A stretch of 64,000 nt of DNA. It comes from Isoperla grammatica (taxonomy: Eukaryota; Arthropoda; Insecta; Plecoptera; Perlodidae). Positions within the stretch are counted from its first letter, which is position 1. Each line of letters starts with the position of its first letter. The stretch spans positions 9,750,525 to 9,814,524 of the forward strand of contig OX246747.1 of NCBI GenBank assembly GCA_945910005.1. Direction: 5' to 3'. The position numbers and the translations under genes are program-made. Shown piece by piece: positions 10,501 through 20,030 of the stretch. Under the pieces are notes generated by a model. It had not been told where the DNA came from. It ran no database searches and saw nothing but the letters and a program-made list of their open reading frames with translations.

Positions 10501-11231
10501 CACTCCGCCATACTTGCGGCCCTCTTTGCAATCCAAGCGCCTAACAATCTCCCTTATGTGGCTCTCGCCACTCCGTCATACTTGCGGCCCTCTTGTCAAT
10601 CCAAGCGCATAACAATCTCCCCAATATGGCTCTTTGCAATCAGAGCGCCTTACAATCTCCCCGATGTGGATCTCGCCACTCCGTCATCCTTGCGGCCCTC
10701 TTTGCAATCCAAGCGCCTAACAATCTCCCCAATGTGGCTTTCGTCACTCCACCTATATTTGTGGCCCTCTGTGCAATCAAAGCGCCTAACAATCTCCCCA
10801 GTGTTGCTCTCGCCACTCCGTCAAACTTGCGGCCCTCTTAGCAATCCAAGCGCCTAATTATGTCCCCAATGTGGCTCTCGTCACACCGTCATACTTGCGG
10901 CCCTCTTTGCCATCCAAGCGCCTAACAATCTCCCCAATGTGGCTCTCGCCACTCCGTCATACTTGCGGCCCTCTTTGCAATCAGAGCGCCTTACAATCTC
11001 CCCGATGTGGCTTTCGCCACTCCGCCATTTTTGCGGCCCTCTTTGCAATCCAAGCGCCTAACAATCTCCCCAATATGGCTCTCGTCACTCCACCATACTT
11101 GCGGCCCTCTTTGCAATCAAAACGCTTAACAATCTCCCAAATTTGGCTCTCGTCGCTTCGTCATACTTGCGGCCCTCTTTGCAATCCAAGTGCCAAACAA
11201 TCTCCCCAATGTGGCTCTCGTCACACCGTCA
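7546..11231. repeat. Satellite block 3
   Basis: The block is 3686 bp, about 54 monomers, the same length as its partner block 7. Truncated 31-bp monomers lie at 8645-8675 and 10102-10132. Around 10590-10640 a compound deletion shortens monomers further (CCTCTTGTCAATCC, then TATGGCTCTTTGCAATCAG). CACCTATATTTGTGGCC at about 10749 marks a distinctive monomer also found in blocks 7 and 10. Confidence 0.95.
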
Positions 11232-11713
11232 CTCGTCACACCAGTAGAGTTACTACGTCACTAAGGATTATTGTTGACCTTAAGTTCGACGCTACGACTA
11301 ACTAGGTACCACCGTTCATCCACAATCGGTACCGAAAGTGGAACTTGACAAGAAAATCTTTGAAATTTCGGCGACGCCTCACGTCGCTCACAAAAAACAT
11401 AGCGACCTGATGATTTTTTTGAAAGTAGACCATGTTCATATCTACATTGAGAAGTAACTTTAAGATCCCCCAATTAAACAATATAGCCGTAAAGAATATA
11501 ATTCTAAAAAACAGAGTGTCTTTGAGCACGTCTTTGACGACGCGTAGCGTCTCTTGTTAAATGGTTAATATAATAATGATTAGAGTTTCTCCGTTGGACA
11601 TTCATACTCTATACATAAAACATGTTAATGCTTGCCTTGCATTAATGGTTAGCCGAGGAAACATTTTTTAATGTTGGCGTGATGACGAGCTATCTGAATA
11701 CAACAAGCTATGC

Positions 11714-11849
11714 CATACATTGAGACCAGTGTGTTATCTACCAGTGTAAGCAACGCTACTTCCATCGATTGGCGTGGCGTACGAAGTAACGTTGTAGCTT
11801 CGAATACTTTAGGTCTGGGGTTCGAGACCCGGTACACCCACTCTATTTT
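11714..11849 (+). other. tRNA-derived cassette L, spacer 4
   Basis: The A box starts at 11775, the B box at 11819 and the terminator is T4 (11846-11849) in CTCTATTTTG. Confidence 0.7.
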
Positions 11850-12162
11850 GTTCCACCATTTTCACGCATTAATATCAATGCATCAACGTGAATGGACACG
11901 GTTTATTTTTTACCGGTTAAACGGCTCGTTGTTACCACAAACGATTTACTCTTTCGCGATCACGCGATCAAGATCTATCAAAGGCGATTTTAAAAAGACA
12001 ATGTGTTGAAACTGAATTTTTAGAGTTAGTTAAAAAACGGCTTCCTGGATATTCTTGGATGTTTTTTAAATCCAATGAGACCCTCGATGTCCATAAATCT
12101 ATCTAGCTTTGGTGTTACAATTACAATAAGAATGAATCAAGATACAATGAGATGTATTCATG

Positions 12163-12299
12163 CATACATTGAGAGCAGTGGGTTATCTATCAGTGTAAGC
12201 GATCCAACTTCCATCGAGTGGCATGGCGTACGGGGTAGCGACGCCGACTAGTGTTTTCGCGGTCCGGGGTTCGAGTCCCGTAACCGGCAGTCTTTTTTT
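12163..12299 (+). other. tRNA-derived cassette R, spacer 4
   Basis: The A box starts at 12224, the B box at 12268 and the terminator is T7 (12293-12299). Confidence 0.72.
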
Positions 12300-12460
12300 C
12301 TTCCATATTCAGACAAGCAAAGTTGAGAAGGGTTTACTAAGGGGAAATTTTTTTTTCAAGCGCTCGTAGCTACCATACGGGATGGTCAAATTTGTTTTTG
12401 TATTTGTATTTTTTTTTTTTGCGTTAATTATCTAGACATCCTGAAAACAAAAATGTGCTG

Positions 12461-13867
12461 TTTGCAATCCATGTGCCTAACATCTCCCTAATGTGGCTCT
12501 CGCCACTCCGTCATACTTGCGGCCCTCTTTGCAATCCAAGCGTCTAACAATCTCCCCAGTGTTGCTCTCGCCACTCCGTCATACTTGCGGCCCTCTTTGC
12601 AAACCAAGCGCCTAACAATCTCCCCACTGTGGCTCTCTTCACACCGTCATACTTGCGGCCCTCTTTGCAATCCAAGTGCCTAACAATTTCCCCAATGTGG
12701 CTCTCTTCACACCGTCATACTTGCGGCTTTCTTTGCAATCCAAACGCCTAACAATCTCCCCAATGTGGCTCTCGTCACTCCACCATACTTGCGGCCCTCT
12801 TTGCAATCCAAGTGCCTCACATCTCCCAAATGGGCCTGTCGACACTCCGTCATACTTGCGGCCCTCTTTGCAATCCAAGCGCCTCACAATCTCCCCGATG
12901 TTGCTCTCGCCACTCCGTTATACTTGCGGCCCTCTTTGCAAACCAAGCGCCTTTACAATCTCCCCAATGTGGCTCTCTTCACACCGTCATACTTGCGGCC
13001 CTCTTTGCAATCCAAGCGCTTAACAATCTCCCCAATGTGGCTCTCGTCACACCGCCATTCTCGCGGCCCTCTTTGCAATCCAAGCACCTAACAATCTCCC
13101 CAATGTGGCTCTCGTCAATGCACCATACTTGCGGCCCTCTTTGCAATCCAAGCGCCTAACAATCTCCCCAATGTGGCTCTCGCCACTCCGTCATCCTTGC
13201 GGCCCTCTTTGCAATCCAAGCGCCTAACAATCTCCCCAATGTGGCTCTCGTCACTCCACCTATATTTGCGGCCCTCTGTGCAATCAAAGCGCTTACAATC
13301 TCCCCAGTGTTGCTCTCGCCACTCCGTCAAACTTGCGGCCCTCTTTGCAATCCAAGCGCCTAATTATGTCCCCAATGTGGCTCTCGTCACACCGTCATAC
13401 TTGCGGCCCTCTTTGCCATCCAAGCGCCTAACAATCTCCCCAATGTGGCTCTCGCCACTCCGTCATACTTGCGGCCCTCTTTGCAATCAGAGCGCCTTAC
13501 AATCTCCCCGATGTGGCTTTCGCCACTCCGCCATTCTTGCGGCCCTCTTTGCAATCCAAGCGCCTAACAATCTCCCCAATATGGCTCTCGTCACTCCACC
13601 ATACTTGCCCCCTCTTTGCAATCAAAACGCTTAACAATCTCTTCAATGTGGCTCTCGTCAAACCTTCATACTTGCGGCCCTCTTTGCAATCCAAGTGCCT
13701 AACATATCTTCAATGTATCTGTCGTCACTCCGTCATACTTGCGGCCCTCTTTGCAATCCAAGCGCCTCACAAACTCCCCAATGTGGCTCTCAACACTCCA
13801 CCATACTTGCGGCCCTCTTTGCAATCAAAACGCTTAACAATCTCTTCAATGTGGCTCTCGTCGCTCT
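12461..13867. repeat. Satellite block 4, part left of the copia element
   Basis: To about 13165 it follows block 2 and block 8. It then switches to the monomer series seen near 10660-11110 in block 3, so the block is recombinant. The last 5 bp are the target duplication. Without the element, block 4 would be 1683 bp. Confidence 0.93.
13863..13867. repeat. Target-site duplication, left copy (GCTCT)
   Basis: GCTCT directly precedes the left LTR and matches 18526-18530. It derives from the CGTCGCTCTGTCAT segment of a satellite monomer. Five base pairs is the usual length for copia elements. Confidence 0.95.
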
Positions 13868-14079
13868 TGTTAGAATTATTGTGGAATGACTTACTGCATG
13901 GACACACATAACGATAAATACTTTAGTTTAATTAAAGAATGTACAATTTTGCTATCATCACCTCAGCCGCCGACGTCGTTATCGGTTACCAAAAACATCA
14001 ACAACAAGTTCACAAAGTTCTTTGGTTTCAAAGACTAACGTCTCTTAATGTTCAAGGAAGCGGTGAACAACTTCTAACA
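13868..14079 (-). repeat. 3' LTR of the copia element
   Basis: This 212-bp copy reads as identical to the 5' LTR and lies directly after the polypurine tract. It should supply the 3' end of the transcript. No canonical AATAAA is visible within it on the minus strand, so the polyadenylation signal is unassigned. Confidence 0.96.
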
Positions 14080-14088
14080 CTCCCCCTT
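14080..14088 (-). promoter_or_regulatory. Polypurine tract of the copia element
   Basis: On the minus strand this is AAGGGGGAG, immediately before the TG of the 3' LTR. This is the standard position for the plus-strand primer. Between it and the gag-pol stop codon there are only 14 bp. Confidence 0.9.
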
Positions 14089-14102
14089 GTTCATCACCTT
14101 CC

Positions 14103-17100
14103 TCATGACATCTCGCACAATCCTATTTGGAACCGATGTTGGGCAGTCTTCCTTGGTGTGATTGTCTTCGTCATCATGTCTGCGAGGTTATCTTCTGTTG
14201 GTACATACGTGAATTCAATTTGCCGAGACTCTACCTTTTCTCGCAAAAAAAAATGTTGAATGTCAATGTGTTTGCTTCTCTCTGAAGTTGTGTAATTTTT
14301 CGCCAGTGCGATAGCTCCCTGGTTGTCTGCCAAAACTGTCTGTGTGGTACATTTTAGTGTATCTGCACCTATCTCTTTCAAGAAGCTTTGCAGCCAGAGG
14401 ACTTCTTTCGATGCATGGCTCATTGCAACGTACTCAGCTTCCACCGTCGAGAGTGCGGTCGTCCTCTGCTTCTTACTGCTCCATGATATTGCTGCGCCGG
14501 CTAACATGAACAAATAACCATTAATAGATCTTCGATCTATTTTGCAGCTCGCCCAATCCGCATCGCAGAACGCTTTCATCTCTTCTCCGGTCCTTTTATA
14601 CGTTAAACCTAAAGTTTTCGTCTGTTTGACATATCGTAGTATGTGCTTGACTCCTGTCCAGTGATCTCTACTCGGTCGATCATTGAACTGGCTCATATAT
14701 GTGACAGAAAATGCCAGGTCGGGTCTTGTTCCTCCTGCAAGATACAACAATCCTCCAACTGCTCGCCTGTACTGGTAGGCTCCGTCTCCAGTCATAACTT
14801 CGTTCTCTGTCGCCTTGTTGAACTTCATTCCAGGATCAAGTGGCGTTGATGCCCCTTTGGCGTCTTCCATCCCGAATGTGTTCAGTAGTTCTCGGACATA
14901 AGTTGTTTGGTCTAGAGTTAGTGAACCATCTTCTTTTCTGTCCACACGCATAGATAGTATATGTTTCGCTCTTCCCAAGTCTTTTATGTTAAATTCTTTG
15001 CCTATTTTTGTTATAAATGTCTTGATTATTTCTTCGTCTTTGGATATCATCAACAAATCATCAACGTATACGCCTACGATGAAGTCACGATCTTCATTAA
15101 AATAAATGCATGGATCAGCCTTCGATCGTTGAAGTCCACTTAATTGAAGGAACTCGTCGAGTTTTGTGTTCCACTCTCTTCCCGATTGATGCAAACCATA
15201 AAGACTCTTCTTCAGCATACATACTTCGTCTCTTCTTCCTGTCTTGCACCATGGACTTGGCTGTTCCATATAAACTTCTTCCTTCAATGTTCCATTTAGA
15301 TATGCCGCTGTGACATCGAGTTGATGTACTTCCCAGTTTCGTTCAGCTGCCAACGCCAGGAGGATTCTAATTGACTTTATCTTCACAACTGGAGAATACG
15401 TCTCGTGATAGTCGATGCCTTCTACTTGCGTATGTCCCTGTGCGACCAATCTAGCTTTGTATCTGTCCAGATTTCCATCTTCGTCAAATTTATTTTTAAG
15501 GATCCATTTACATCTGACAATCCGTCTTCCATTTGGTCGTGGGACTAGAACCCATGTCTCATTCCGACTTAGATTATCTAACTCCTCTTGAATAGCAGCT
15601 TCCCATTTCCCAGCATCAGGTCTGGATAAAGCTTCTTCCACTGTACTAGGATCTTGTTCGGTATCCTGTTGCACATCTGCATTGCAGGCATAACATTTCT
15701 TCTCCTGCGTCTTCTTCTTAGCCAGTCGTTCCGAACGTCTTGGAATTACGTCCACGTCAAAATTTCGATCAACAACAGTTTGCGATTCAATTAACATAGG
15801 GTGGTTTTCATTCATCTCCCCCATGTCATCAACCTGCTGCTCTCGTTCTGCATTTCCATGTCTATCTGCGGGATGCGTCTCGTCTTCCACGCTCTTCACG
15901 CTAAACAGAATATCTTCTTCACAATCAGTACTTGTACGCGGGGTTGTTTTATTTGTCGTTGTCTTACATGGAAATGAATACTCGTCAAATACCACATTTC
16001 GACACACAAATATTTCGTCGGTTTTCATGTTCCATAATTTGTAACCCTTAACACCGTCAGGATATCCTATTAGCACACACTCTTCTGACTTTGCATCAAG
16101 CTTCGATTTCTTCTTTCTTGGATTTACAACACACCAAGCCTTACATCCATAGACTCGTGTGTGGTTTAGTTTCGGTTCTTTTCCCAACCATAAACTCTCT
16201 GGCACCTTCCCGTCAACGGCATTAGACGGACATTTGTTTCTAATGTAGCATGCCGTATTAAGTGCGTCAGCCCATAATGTTTTTGAAATCCCAGATTCAA
16301 TTAGTAAACATCTCGTCATGTCCATTATTGTTTGATTCATTCTTTCAGCAACTCCATTTTGTTGCGGAGTTCCAGGAACTGTGGTCTGCCGTTGAATGCC
16401 ATAACGCTTCAGATAAGCATTGAATTCATTACTGATATATTCACCACCATTGTCACTTCTTAACACTTTCACCTGCCTTCCATGCTTATTTTCGGCCATT
16501 CGACGGTATTCATCAAACTTGTTGAGGACATCACTCTTCTTCTTTATGGGAAACACCACAGTGTACCTCGTGTAGTCATCAATAAAAGTGACGAAGTAAT
16601 TTGAACCACCTTTTGATCTAGGTTCTACTTTACCAACTACATCTGAATGGATCAACTCCAGTGGCGCTGTTGCTCGAGTAGCTTCTCCTACAGCGAAACT
16701 CTTGCATTTCAGTTTTCCCAGGGTACAAACTTCACAATTTACCACTTCTCCTTCATTCTTCTTCTTCTGGTTTTTATTTGGTTTGTTACAATCGATTAAT
16801 GTTTCTACTGCGTCTAGATGAAGATGACCTAATCTTCTGTGCCACAGGGATCTGTTATTTCCCTTTGTGAATTTAGCCTTGGGAACAACTTCTTCTAATT
16901 TGTACAGTCTTCCCTCGCGAAAAGCTGTGAGTATAACAACTCCATTTTTCTCTAAAACTTGTGCTTTTCCATTTTTGAAAACGACTTCTAACCCTCTTTC
17001 TTCCAGCCTTCCAACTGAAATAAGGTTGCTATCCAAATTTGGTGCAAACAAGATATTATTCAACTGCATGTTAATTCCTCCATTCTTCTTGTTTAGAATA

Positions 17101-18113
17101 AATTCTGCATGTCCAGTCCCTAAAACATCTAACTTCTCTCCATTTGCAACTTCTATGTTTGATTTACATTCCTTGAATGAATGCAATTTACTTCTGCATG
17201 GTGTCATATGCTCTGTGGCAGCACTATCTAAATACCAGACAAGGGGATTAAAGTTCATATTATCTGTTGCTCTAAGTGCTTTGCCAGCCACCTTCTTGAC
17301 TTGTTGAACAGCTGGCTTGCTTCTTTCATGCCCACTGTTTTCACCACCTGGACAGTCTCTAGCTATATGACCCCATTCACCACAGCAGTAACAACGCACT
17401 CGTCGTCGATCGTTGTTATTTCCATGGGAATTTTCGTCTTTGCTGTCAATTCTTCTTCTTTCGTTAGCTGAGAATCTCCGCGGGAATTGCTTCTTCTTAC
17501 TATTTGTGAAAAGTGCTTTTGCTTCTCCTTCTTCTTCTTCTTGAACACTTTTCTTATCTTCTTCACGTCGCAGTATTCTCTTTTCTTCAACAAGTAGCCT
17601 AGCCTTTACCTTCTTCGTCGAAAGGTCATTCTCATCTTGCTCTAGATTGAGAATGAGTGGCTCATACGAACTAGGAAGCCCCATAAGCATTACCATAGCT
17701 ACTTCCTTATCGTTAAAACCATACCCACTACTTGTCAGTTTTCGATGCAGATCCATTAGACGTCCTAGATAACTTTTCGTGTATTCGTTTTGTCTCATTT
17801 GAACATTAAAGAAGTCGCGCATTAACTGGAGAATGTGTAAGAGACCATACTTTGAATGTATTTCTTCTAAAATCTCCCACGCTTCCTTCGCACTTGTACA
17901 ACTACCAATGTCGTCTAAATAATTGTCTTCGACAACAAGAAACAAAAATGTCAGAGCACGATTGTTTTTCTTTTTATCTTCGTTATTTATGGTATCTCCG
18001 AAACCTGGATCTATTGCATCCCAGCAATCTTTTTGGACTAGCGCTGCTTTCGCTCGTATTGACCAAGTGTGGTATATATCTGAGGTTAATCGGGGAATTT
18101 TAAATTCGTCCAT
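14103..18113 (-). CDS. Copia-type gag-pol polyprotein, intact
   Basis: I start at the ATG at 18113 (MDEF; A at -3 and G at +4). The frame is open to 18128, but the codon there is GTG. The protein is 1336 aa and ends in TGA at 14103-14105. Gag occupies about residues 1-235, followed by a CX2CX4HX4C zinc knuckle (C241, C244, H249, C254). The protease motif is DSAAT at 296-300, where most relatives have DSGA. Integrase has an HHCC finger (H425, H430, C460, C463) and a D,D35E triad (D491, D554, E590). The RVT_2 reverse transcriptase has D933, KSLYGL at 969-974 and YVDD at 1016-1019. RNase H has DAD at 1184-1186, E1225 and D1263, and the family motif KHIDIQHFF follows at 1281. There is no frameshift or stop. 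In the family, the polyprotein forms the particle, copies the RNA and integrates the cDNA. Confidence 0.96.
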   Translation of the reverse strand: MDEFKIPRLTSDIYHTWSIRAKAALVQKDCWDAIDPGFGDTINNEDKKKNNRALTFLFLVVEDNYLDDIGSCTSAKEAWEILEEIHSKYGLLHILQLMRDFFNVQMRQNEYTKSYLGRLMDLHRKLTSSGYGFNDKEVAMVMLMGLPSSYEPLILNLEQDENDLSTKKVKARLLVEEKRILRREEDKKSVQEEEEGEAKALFTNSKKKQFPRRFSANERRRIDSKDENSHGNNNDRRRVRCYCCGEWGHIARDCPGGENSGHERSKPAVQQVKKVAGKALRATDNMNFNPLVWYLDSAATEHMTPCRSKLHSFKECKSNIEVANGEKLDVLGTGHAEFILNKKNGGINMQLNNILFAPNLDSNLISVGRLEERGLEVVFKNGKAQVLEKNGVVILTAFREGRLYKLEEVVPKAKFTKGNNRSLWHRRLGHLHLDAVETLIDCNKPNKNQKKKNEGEVVNCEVCTLGKLKCKSFAVGEATRATAPLELIHSDVVGKVEPRSKGGSNYFVTFIDDYTRYTVVFPIKKKSDVLNKFDEYRRMAENKHGRQVKVLRSDNGGEYISNEFNAYLKRYGIQRQTTVPGTPQQNGVAERMNQTIMDMTRCLLIESGISKTLWADALNTACYIRNKCPSNAVDGKVPESLWLGKEPKLNHTRVYGCKAWCVVNPRKKKSKLDAKSEECVLIGYPDGVKGYKLWNMKTDEIFVCRNVVFDEYSFPCKTTTNKTTPRTSTDCEEDILFSVKSVEDETHPADRHGNAEREQQVDDMGEMNENHPMLIESQTVVDRNFDVDVIPRRSERLAKKKTQEKKCYACNADVQQDTEQDPSTVEEALSRPDAGKWEAAIQEELDNLSRNETWVLVPRPNGRRIVRCKWILKNKFDEDGNLDRYKARLVAQGHTQVEGIDYHETYSPVVKIKSIRILLALAAERNWEVHQLDVTAAYLNGTLKEEVYMEQPSPWCKTGRRDEVCMLKKSLYGLHQSGREWNTKLDEFLQLSGLQRSKADPCIYFNEDRDFIVGVYVDDLLMISKDEEIIKTFITKIGKEFNIKDLGRAKHILSMRVDRKEDGSLTLDQTTYVRELLNTFGMEDAKGASTPLDPGMKFNKATENEVMTGDGAYQYRRAVGGLLYLAGGTRPDLAFSVTYMSQFNDRPSRDHWTGVKHILRYVKQTKTLGLTYKRTGEEMKAFCDADWASCKIDRRSINGYLFMLAGAAISWSSKKQRTTALSTVEAEYVAMSHASKEVLWLQSFLKEIGADTLKCTTQTVLADNQGAIALAKNYTTSERSKHIDIQHFFLREKVESRQIEFTYVPTEDNLADMMTKTITPRKTAQHRFQIGLCEMS

Positions 18114-18299
18114 TGTGATAATGTGCACTCAGCTCACAATATAGACGGACAGATATTTATTTTGTTTTCGTTACGTCAACCAGAAAAACAAAATGTTGTG
18201 GTGGCACTCAGCTTCCAACAACACCAAGCAGTTTATAATAAATCAAAGTAAAATATTACTTACATGTTAGTGATCCATTCTGTTTCAGCCTTGGGTGTT
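18114..18299 (-). other. Untranslated leader of the copia element
   Basis: This stretch lies between the primer-binding site and the gag ATG and has no coding potential. On the minus strand it contains GTAAGT (18258-18263), which resembles a splice donor, but I see no good acceptor before the ATG. A 10-nt direct repeat, GCACTCAGCT on the + strand, occurs at 18125-18134 and 18204-18213. Packaging signals would be expected here but cannot be read from sequence alone. Confidence 0.7.
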
Positions 18300-18313
18300 C
18301 TGGGCCCATAACC
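18300..18313 (-). promoter_or_regulatory. Primer-binding site, complementary to the anticodon arm of tRNA-iMet
   Basis: On the + strand these 14 bases read CTGGGCCCATAACC. This equals the anticodon stem-loop of eukaryotic initiator tRNA-Met, including the CAT anticodon, so the minus-strand RNA is complementary to it. The site touches the LTR with no gap. Priming from an internal tRNA-iMet site by a cleaved 5' half-tRNA is established for Drosophila copia; that the same applies here is inference from the match. Confidence 0.9.
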
Positions 18314-18525
18314 TGTTAGAATTATTGTGGAATGACTTACTGCATGGACACACATAACGATAAATACTTTAGTTTAATTAAAGAATGTACAATTTTGCTA
18401 TCATCACCTCAGCCGCCGACGTCGTTATCGGTTACCAAAAACATCAACAACAAGTTCACAAAGTTCTTTGGTTTCAAAGACTAACGTCTCTTAATGTTCA
18501 AGGAAGCGGTGAACAACTTCTAACA
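18314..18525 (-). repeat. 5' LTR of the copia element
   Basis: The 212-bp LTR begins TG and ends CA, with terminal inverted repeats TGTTAGAA/TTCTAACA. It is the upstream LTR because the primer-binding site abuts it at 18313. It should hold the promoter, but I could not place a convincing TATA box. It reads as identical to 13868-14079. Confidence 0.96.
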
Positions 18526-18530
18526 GCTCT
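18526..18530. repeat. Target-site duplication, right copy (GCTCT)
   Basis: GCTCT directly follows the right LTR, and the satellite monomer then continues with GTCATACTTGCGG. It pairs with 13863-13867. Confidence 0.95.
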
Positions 18531-18806
18531 GTCATACTTGCGGCCCTCTTTGCAATCCAAGCGCCTCACAAACTCCCCAATGTGGCTCTCGTCACTCCGT
18601 CATACTTGCGGCCCTCTTTGCAATCCAAGCGCCTAACAATCTCCCCAGTGTGGCTCTCGTAACTCCACCATACTTGCGGCCCTCTTGGCAATCCAAGCGC
18701 CTAACAATCTCCCCAATTTGGCTCTCGTCGCTCCGTCATACATGCGGCCCTCTTTGCAATCCAAGTGCCAAACAATCTCCCCAATGTGGCTCTCGTCACA
18801 CCGTCA
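18526..18806. repeat. Satellite block 4, part right of the copia element
   Basis: The interrupted monomer resumes at 18531. About four monomers follow before spacer 5. CATACATGCGG at about 18737 is a local variant. Confidence 0.93.
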
Positions 18807-19288
18807 CTCGTCACACCAGTAGAGTTACTACGTCACTAAGGATTATTGTTGGCCTTAAGTTCGACGCTACGACTAACTAGGTACCACCGTTCATCCACAA
18901 TCGGTACCGAAAGTGGAACTTGACAAGAAAATCTTTGAAATTTCGGCGACGCCTCACGTCGCTCACAAAAAACATAGCGACCTGATGATTTTTTTGAAAG
19001 TAGACCATGTTCATATCTACCTTGAGAAGTAACTTTAAGATCCCCCAATTAAACAATATAGCCGTAAAGAATATAATTCTAAAAAACAGAGTGTCTTTGA
19101 GCACGTCTTTGACGACGCGTAGCGTCTCTTGTTAAATGGTTAATATAATAATGATTAGAGTTTCTCCGTTGGACATTCATACTCTATACACAAAACATGT
19201 TTATGCTTGCCTTGCATTAATGGTTAGCCGAGGAAACATGTTTTAATGTTGGCGTGATGACGAGCTATCTAAATACAATAAGCTATGC

Positions 19289-19424
19289 CATACATTGAGA
19301 CCAGTGTGTTATCTACCAGTGTAAGCAACGCTACTTCCATCGATTGGCGTGGCGTACGAAGTAACGTTGTAGCTTCGAATACTTGAGGTCTGGGGTTCGA
19401 GACCCGGTACACCCACTCTTTTTT
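19289..19424 (+). other. tRNA-derived cassette L, spacer 5
   Basis: The A box starts at 19350, the B box at 19394 and the terminator is T6 (19419-19424). Confidence 0.7.
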
Positions 19425-19732
19425 GTTCCACCATTTTCACGCATTAATATCAATGCATCAACGTGAATGGACACGGTTTATTTTTTACCGGTTAAACGGC
19501 TCGTTGTTACCACAAACGATTTACTCTTTCGCGATCACGCGATCAAGATCTATCAAAGGCGATTTTAAAAAGACAATGTGTTGAAACTGAATTTTTAGAG
19601 TTAGTTAAAAAACGGCTTCCTGGATATTCTTGGATGTTATTTAAATCCAATGAGACCTGTCCATAAATCTATCTAGCTTTGGTGTTACAATTACAATAAG
19701 AATAAATCGAGATACAATGAGATGTATTCATG

Positions 19733-19869
19733 CATACATTGAGAGCAGTGGGTTATCTATCAGTGTAAGCGATCCAACTTTCATCGAGTGGCATGGCGTA
19801 CGGGGTAGCGACGCCGACTAGTGTTTTCGCGGTCCGGGGTTCGAGTCCTGTAACCGGCAGTCTTTTTTT
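19733..19869 (+). other. tRNA-derived cassette R, spacer 5
   Basis: The A box starts at 19794, the B box at 19838 and the terminator is T7 (19863-19869). It carries the same GTCCTG T-arm change as spacer 1. Confidence 0.72.
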
Positions 19870-20030
19870 CTTCCATATTCAGATAAGCAAAGTTGAGAAG
19901 GGTTTACTAAGGGGAAATTTTTTTTTCAAGTGCTCGTAGCTACCATACGGGATGTCCAAATTTGTGTTTGTATTTTTTTTTATTTTTTTTGCGTTAATTA
20001 TCTAGACATCCTGAAAACAAAAATGTGCTG

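Larger units (their letters stand above)
11232..12460. repeat. Spacer 4, type B
   Basis: The spacer is 1229 bp. It differs from spacer 2 by CCTCGATGTCC, GAATCAAGATAC and a TGTATTTGTATT tract near its right end. Spacer 8 shares these, so the two are direct copies. Confidence 0.94.
1..13165. repeat. Large segmental duplication, copy 1
   Basis: This segment recurs at 19619 to about 32711. The offset changes stepwise: 19618, 19616, 19548 and 19546. The steps reflect T-tract changes and one 68-bp monomer. The left end lies beyond the window. The right end is where the two sequences diverge inside a monomer (AATGTGGCTCTCGCC here, AGTGTTGCTCACGCC there). Confidence 0.93.
13868..18525 (-). mobile_element. 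Full-length Ty1/copia LTR retrotransposon
   Basis: The element is 4658 bp and transcribed on the minus strand. In order from its 5' end it has a 212-bp LTR (18314-18525), a primer-binding site, a leader of about 190 bp, a single gag-pol frame, a polypurine tract and the 3' LTR (13868-14079). The two LTRs read as identical, and GCTCT is duplicated on both sides. Removing the element and one GCTCT rejoins a normal satellite monomer (GTCGCTCTGTCATACTTGC, as at about 6039). The domain order protease, integrase, RT, RNase H assigns it to Ty1/copia (Pseudoviridae) and not to Ty3/gypsy. Identical LTRs and an unbroken frame indicate a recent insertion. Confidence 0.97.
18807..20030. repeat. Spacer 5, hybrid with a type A right part
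   Basis: The spacer is 1224 bp. From 19619 on it is the copy of spacer 1 (GTTATTTAAATCC, GAGACCTGTCC). Its left part has T6 after L, like spacers 11 to 15. The missing CCCTC puts the L and R A boxes 444 bp apart, not 449. Confidence 0.94.

Noticed and set aside
13939..14259. 106-codon + strand frame over the 3' LTR
   Set aside because: It runs antisense through the LTR and the end of gag-pol. Its start recurs in the other LTR only because the LTRs are identical.
18114..18128. Five extra N-terminal residues on gag-pol
   Set aside because: The codon at 18128 is GTG. The first ATG of the frame is at 18113 and has a good initiation context.
18258..18263. Splice donor (GTAAGT, minus strand) in the copia leader
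   Set aside because: The hexamer is good, but no pyrimidine-rich acceptor ending in AG is evident before the gag ATG, so an intron is unsupported.
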